A stretch of 64,000 nucleotides of DNA from Hydractinia symbiolongicarpus (taxonomy: Eukaryota; Cnidaria; Hydrozoa; Anthoathecata; Hydractiniidae): the NCBI RefSeq assembly GCF_029227915.1, contig NC_079883.1, forward strand, positions 29,638,001 through 29,702,000. Direction: 5' to 3'. The notes under the pieces are model-generated. The model saw nothing but the letters and a program-made list of their open reading frames with translations. It had not been told where the DNA came from and made no database searches. The translations under genes were made by a program, and so were the position numbers. Every line of letters starts with the position of its first letter. Position 1 is the stretch's first letter. Below, in pieces: positions 60,975 through 64,000 of this stretch.

Positions 60975-62840
60975 TAGCGATAGTATTCGGATAATACTAG
61001 GTTGCATCGCTTTTAAAAGTGAAACGGTTGACTGTGGGACTTAATTAAACTGATTTTGGACTTTGATCTTATAAATGTGATAAATGAGCCAGTTTGACTA
61101 CAAGAAATAACATTCTTCTTAATTTGACAAGATTGCTAGAACTCAGCGATTACACTGGGCGCTGTGGTAGAACTTTATTAAAAAATTAGGATAAATAAGT
61201 CATTTTTTACTGTGGGACCAATCCTAGCCGTTAGTTCGCGCTGACGAAATAGCGAAAGTTTCCAGAACTACATTTCATTGACTTACTAACGGTGTCAATC
61301 CGTTTGAGTTACAACGGTTGCGTCACATATTCGTACCAACATTTATTAAGTGATTTTCTTCCGATATTTCTAAGTTGTATTGCTTTTAACAGTGAAACGA
61401 TTTACTGTGGAACTTAATTGAACTAACTTGGGAGTGTGACGTTATAAATGTGATAAGTGAGCCAACTGGACCCAAGAAACAACATTCTTCTTAATTTGAC
61501 ATGATTGCCGGAACTCAGCGATTACACTGGGCGCTGTGGTAGCGCTTCATTTAAAAATTTAAATAAAAAAGTTATTTTTTACTGTGGGACCAATCCTAGT
61601 CGTTATCGCGCGCTGAAGAAATGGCGACATTCTCAAAAACTACATTTCATCAACTTCTTGGCCGTATCAATCCGTTTGAGTTACAACGGTTGCGTCACAT
61701 ATTCGTACCAACATGTATTTAGCGATATTTTTCTGATATTACTAGGTTGCATCGCCTTAAACAATGAAACGATTGACTGTGGGACTTAATTCAACTAACT
61801 TTGGACTGTGACCTGATAAATATTATAAATGAGCCAGTTTGACTACAAGAAATAACATTCTTCTTAATTTGACATGATTGCTGGAACTCAGCGATTACAC
61901 TGGGCGCTGTTGTAGCACTTCATTTAAAAATTTAAATAAAAAAGTCATTTTTTACTGTGGGACCAATCATAGCCGTTATCGCGCGCTAAAGAAATAGCGA
62001 CAGTTTCAAAAACTACATTTCATTGACTTTCTAACGGTATCAATCCGCTTGAGTTACAACTGTTGCGTCACATATTCGTCCCAACATGTATTTAGCGATA
62101 GTATTCGGATATTACTAGGTTGCATCGCTTTTAACAGTGAAACGGTTGACTGCGGGACTTAATTGAACTGACTCTGCACTATGTCCTTATAAATGTGATA
62201 GATGAGCCAATTGGTCTCCAAGGAATAACTTTCTTCTTAATTTGACGTGATGGCTGCAATTCATCGATTACATTAGGATCTGTGGTAGCGCTTTATTTAA
62301 AAATTTAGATAAATAAGTCTTTTCTTACTGTTAGACCAATCCTGGCCGTTAGCATGCCCTGAATAAGTAGGAACAGTTTCAAAGACTACATTTCATTGAC
62401 TTTCTAGCGGTATAAATCCGTTTGAGTTACAACGGTTGCGTCACATATTCGTACCAACATGTATTTACCGATAGTATTCGGATAATACTAGGTTGCATCG
62501 CTTTTAAAAGTAAAACGGTTGACTGTGGGATTTAATTGAACTGATTTTGGACTTTGATCTTATAAATGTGATAAATGAGCAAGTTTGACTACAAGAAATA
62601 ACATTCTCCTTAAATTGACAAGATTGCTAGAAGTCAGCGATTACACTGGGCGCTGTGGTAGAACTTTATTAAAAAATTGGGATAAATAAGTCATTTTTTA
62701 CTGTGGTACCAATTCTAGCCGTTATCGCGCACTGAAGAAATAGCGACAGTTTCAAAAACTACATTTCATTGACTTTCTAACGGTATCAATCCGTTTGAGT
62801 TACAACTGTTGCGTCACATATTCGTCCCCACATGTATTTA
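60975..62840 (+). repeat. 5-mer HOR (1864 bp), copy 1
   Basis: ATAATACTAGG followed by CGCTTTTAAAAGTGAAACGG occurs at 60991 and 62855, an offset of 1864 bp. Shared private variants are AACATTTATTAAGTG, CGATTTACTGTGG, AGAAACAACATTC, CCTAGTCGTTATCGC, GAAATGGCGACATTC, AATTCAACTAAC and GCTGTTGTAGCAC. A 94-codon open frame at 61505-61789 is identical in both copies because the copies are nearly identical. It starts within a monomer and spans ordinary satellite, so it is not called a gene. Confidence 0.87.
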
Positions 62841-64000
62841 GCGATAGTATTCGGATAATACTAGGTTGCATCGCTTTTAAAAGTGAAACGGTTGACTGTG
62901 GGACTTAATTAAACTGATTTTGGACTTTGATCTTATAAATGTGATAAATGAGCCAGTTTGACTACAAGAAATAACATTCTTCTTAATTTGACAAGATTGC
63001 TAGAACTCAGCGATTACACTGGGCGCTGTGGTAGAACTTTATTAAAAAATTAGGATAAATAAGTCATTTTTTACTGTGGGACCAATCCTAGCCGTTAGTT
63101 CGCGCTGACGAAATAGCGAAAGTTTCCAGAACTACATTTCATTGACTTACTAACGGTGTCAATCCGTTTGAGTTACAACGGTTGCGTCACATATTCGTAC
63201 CAACATTTATTAAGTGATTTTCTTCCGATATTTCTAAGTTGTATTGCTTTTAACAGTGAAACGATTTACTGTGGAACTTAATTGAACTAACTTGGGAGTG
63301 TGACGTTATAAATGTGATAAGTGAGCCAACTGGACCCAAGAAACAACATTCTTCTTAATTTGACATGATTGCCGGAACTCAGCGATTACACTGGGCGCTG
63401 TGGTAGCGCTTCATTTAAAAATTTAAATAAAAAAGTTATTTTTTACTGTGGGACCAATCCTAGTCGTTATCGCGCGCTGAAGAAATGGCGACATTCTCAA
63501 AAACTACATTTCATCAACTTCTTGGCCGTATCAATCCGTTTGAGTTACAACGGTTGCGTCACATATTCGTACCAACATGTATTTAGCGATATTTTTCTGA
63601 TATTACTAGGTTGCATCGCCTTAAACAATGAAACGATTGACTGTGGGACTTAATTCAACTAACTTTGGACTGTGACCTGATAAATATTATAAATGAGCCA
63701 GTTTGACTACAAGAAATAACATTCTTCTTAATTTGACATGATTGCTGGAACTCAGCGATTACACTGGGCGCTGTTGTAGCACTTCATTTAAAAATTTAAA
63801 TAAAAAAGTCATTTTTTACTGTGGGACCAATCATAGCCGTTATCGCGCGCTAAAGAAATAGCGACAGTTTCAAAAACTACATTTCATTGACTTTCTAACG
63901 GTATCAATCCGCTTGAGTTACAACTGTTGCGTCACATATTCGTCCCAACATGTATTTAGCGATAGTATTCGGATATTACTAGGTTGCATCGCTTTTAACA
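62841..64000 (+). repeat. 5-mer HOR (1864 bp), copy 2, cut by the window end
   Basis: The sequence continues in register with copy 1 to the last base of the window, with no obvious difference from about 62855 onward. The array therefore extends beyond the right edge, and the full copy number of this 5-mer is unknown. Confidence 0.86.

Larger units (their letters stand above)
1..64000 (+). repeat. Satellite DNA array, about 373-bp monomer, whole window
   Basis: The same unit recurs without interruption from the first to the last base. The box GTTGCGTCAC, used as a phase marker, falls at 151, 524, 896, 1269, 1642, 2015, 2388, 2760 and so on, giving spacings of 372-374 bp. Two other landmarks recur once per unit: CTGGGCGCTGTGGTAG and ATTACTAGGTTGCATCG. 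The array is AT-rich with runs of A and T around the segment TTAAAAATTTAAATAAAAAA. No unique DNA, transposon, simple-sequence tract or gene interrupts it. The function of such arrays is usually structural (heterochromatin, sometimes centromere or telomere-adjacent). That role is inferred from the organisation only; nothing here proves kinetochore function. The species and satellite family are not recognised. Confidence 0.97.

Noticed and set aside
61505-63653. 94-codon plus-strand open frames at 61505-61789 and 63369-63653
   Set aside because: They are identical only because they lie in two nearly identical 1864-bp HOR copies. The frame crosses the TTGCGTCAC box and other ordinary monomer sequence, with no promoter or other gene-like context.
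1-64000. CRISPR-like array or other prokaryotic repeat system
   Set aside because: The repeated unit is the entire 373-bp monomer with no unique spacers, and there are no cas-like or other genes. The pattern is that of eukaryotic satellite DNA.
1-64000. CENP-B box
   Set aside because: TTCGTACCA in the monomer matches only the first part of the CENP-B core (TTCGNNNNA). The required CGGG that should follow reads ATGT in the monomers I read, so no box is called.
1-64000. Retroelement or DNA transposon insertions within the array
   Set aside because: I followed the monomer ladder through the window and every register break is explained by deletion, chimeric exchange or the inverted segment. No inserted non-satellite sequence was found.

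Overview
The whole 64-kb window is one block of tandemly repeated, AT-rich satellite DNA. I found no protein-coding gene, RNA gene, transposable element or unique spacer. The basic unit is about 373 bp (most copies 371-374 bp), so the window holds roughly 170 monomers. All run head to tail in the same direction except one inverted patch near 59.38-60.28 kb. A long satellite block with multimeric higher-order repeats (HORs) is typical of (peri)centromeric or subtelomeric heterochromatin of a eukaryote. CpG-containing boxes such as GCGCGC and TTGCGTCAC are kept in most monomers, which would fit a lineage with little CpG decay (many invertebrates), but I cannot name the species or match the repeat to a named satellite family.

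Monomers fall into recognisable haplotypes. One diagnostic stretch about 50-70 bp after the ACTGTGGGAC box reads as variants of GTTTGACTACAAG, GTTTGATTACAAG, GTTTGACTATAGG, AATTGGTCTCCAAGG, AATTGGGCACCAAGG or AACTGGACCCAAG. Another separates a TCATCAACTTCTTGGCCG type from a TCATTGACTTTCTAACGG type. The haplotypes are strung into multimers that were copied repeatedly, giving different HOR periods along the window: 3-mer (about 1118 bp, 1-2.0 kb), 5-mer (1865 bp, 7.7-11.5 kb), 3-mer (1118 bp, 10.8-13.05 kb), 4-mer (1495 bp, 6.3-7.8 and 14.5-17.3 kb), 8-mer (2983 bp, 16.1-21.9 kb), a second 8-mer (2982 bp, 26.5-32.3 kb), 6-mer (2237 bp, 35.2-38.6 kb), a 2510-bp block (40.3-45.3 kb) containing 745-bp dimers, a very uniform 1117-bp trimer (45.56-49.27 kb), 4-mer (1491 bp, 50.1-55.25 kb), nested 4-mer/2-mer (55.25-58.3 kb) and 5-mer (1864 bp, 61.0-64.0 kb).

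The regular register is broken at five places. These are a truncated monomer at 3934, a 140-bp deletion at 35926/35927, the same 98-bp deletion at 40816/40817 and 43326/43327, and the inverted segment with a fold-back junction at 60276-60283. These breaks, the chimeric monomers and the nested HORs are the informative content: they record unequal exchange, segmental duplication and at least one inversion-type event. The short ORFs are by-products of the repeat and move in lockstep with HOR copies; none is annotated as a gene. All boundaries were read by eye and are approximate to some tens of bases unless a junction is named.
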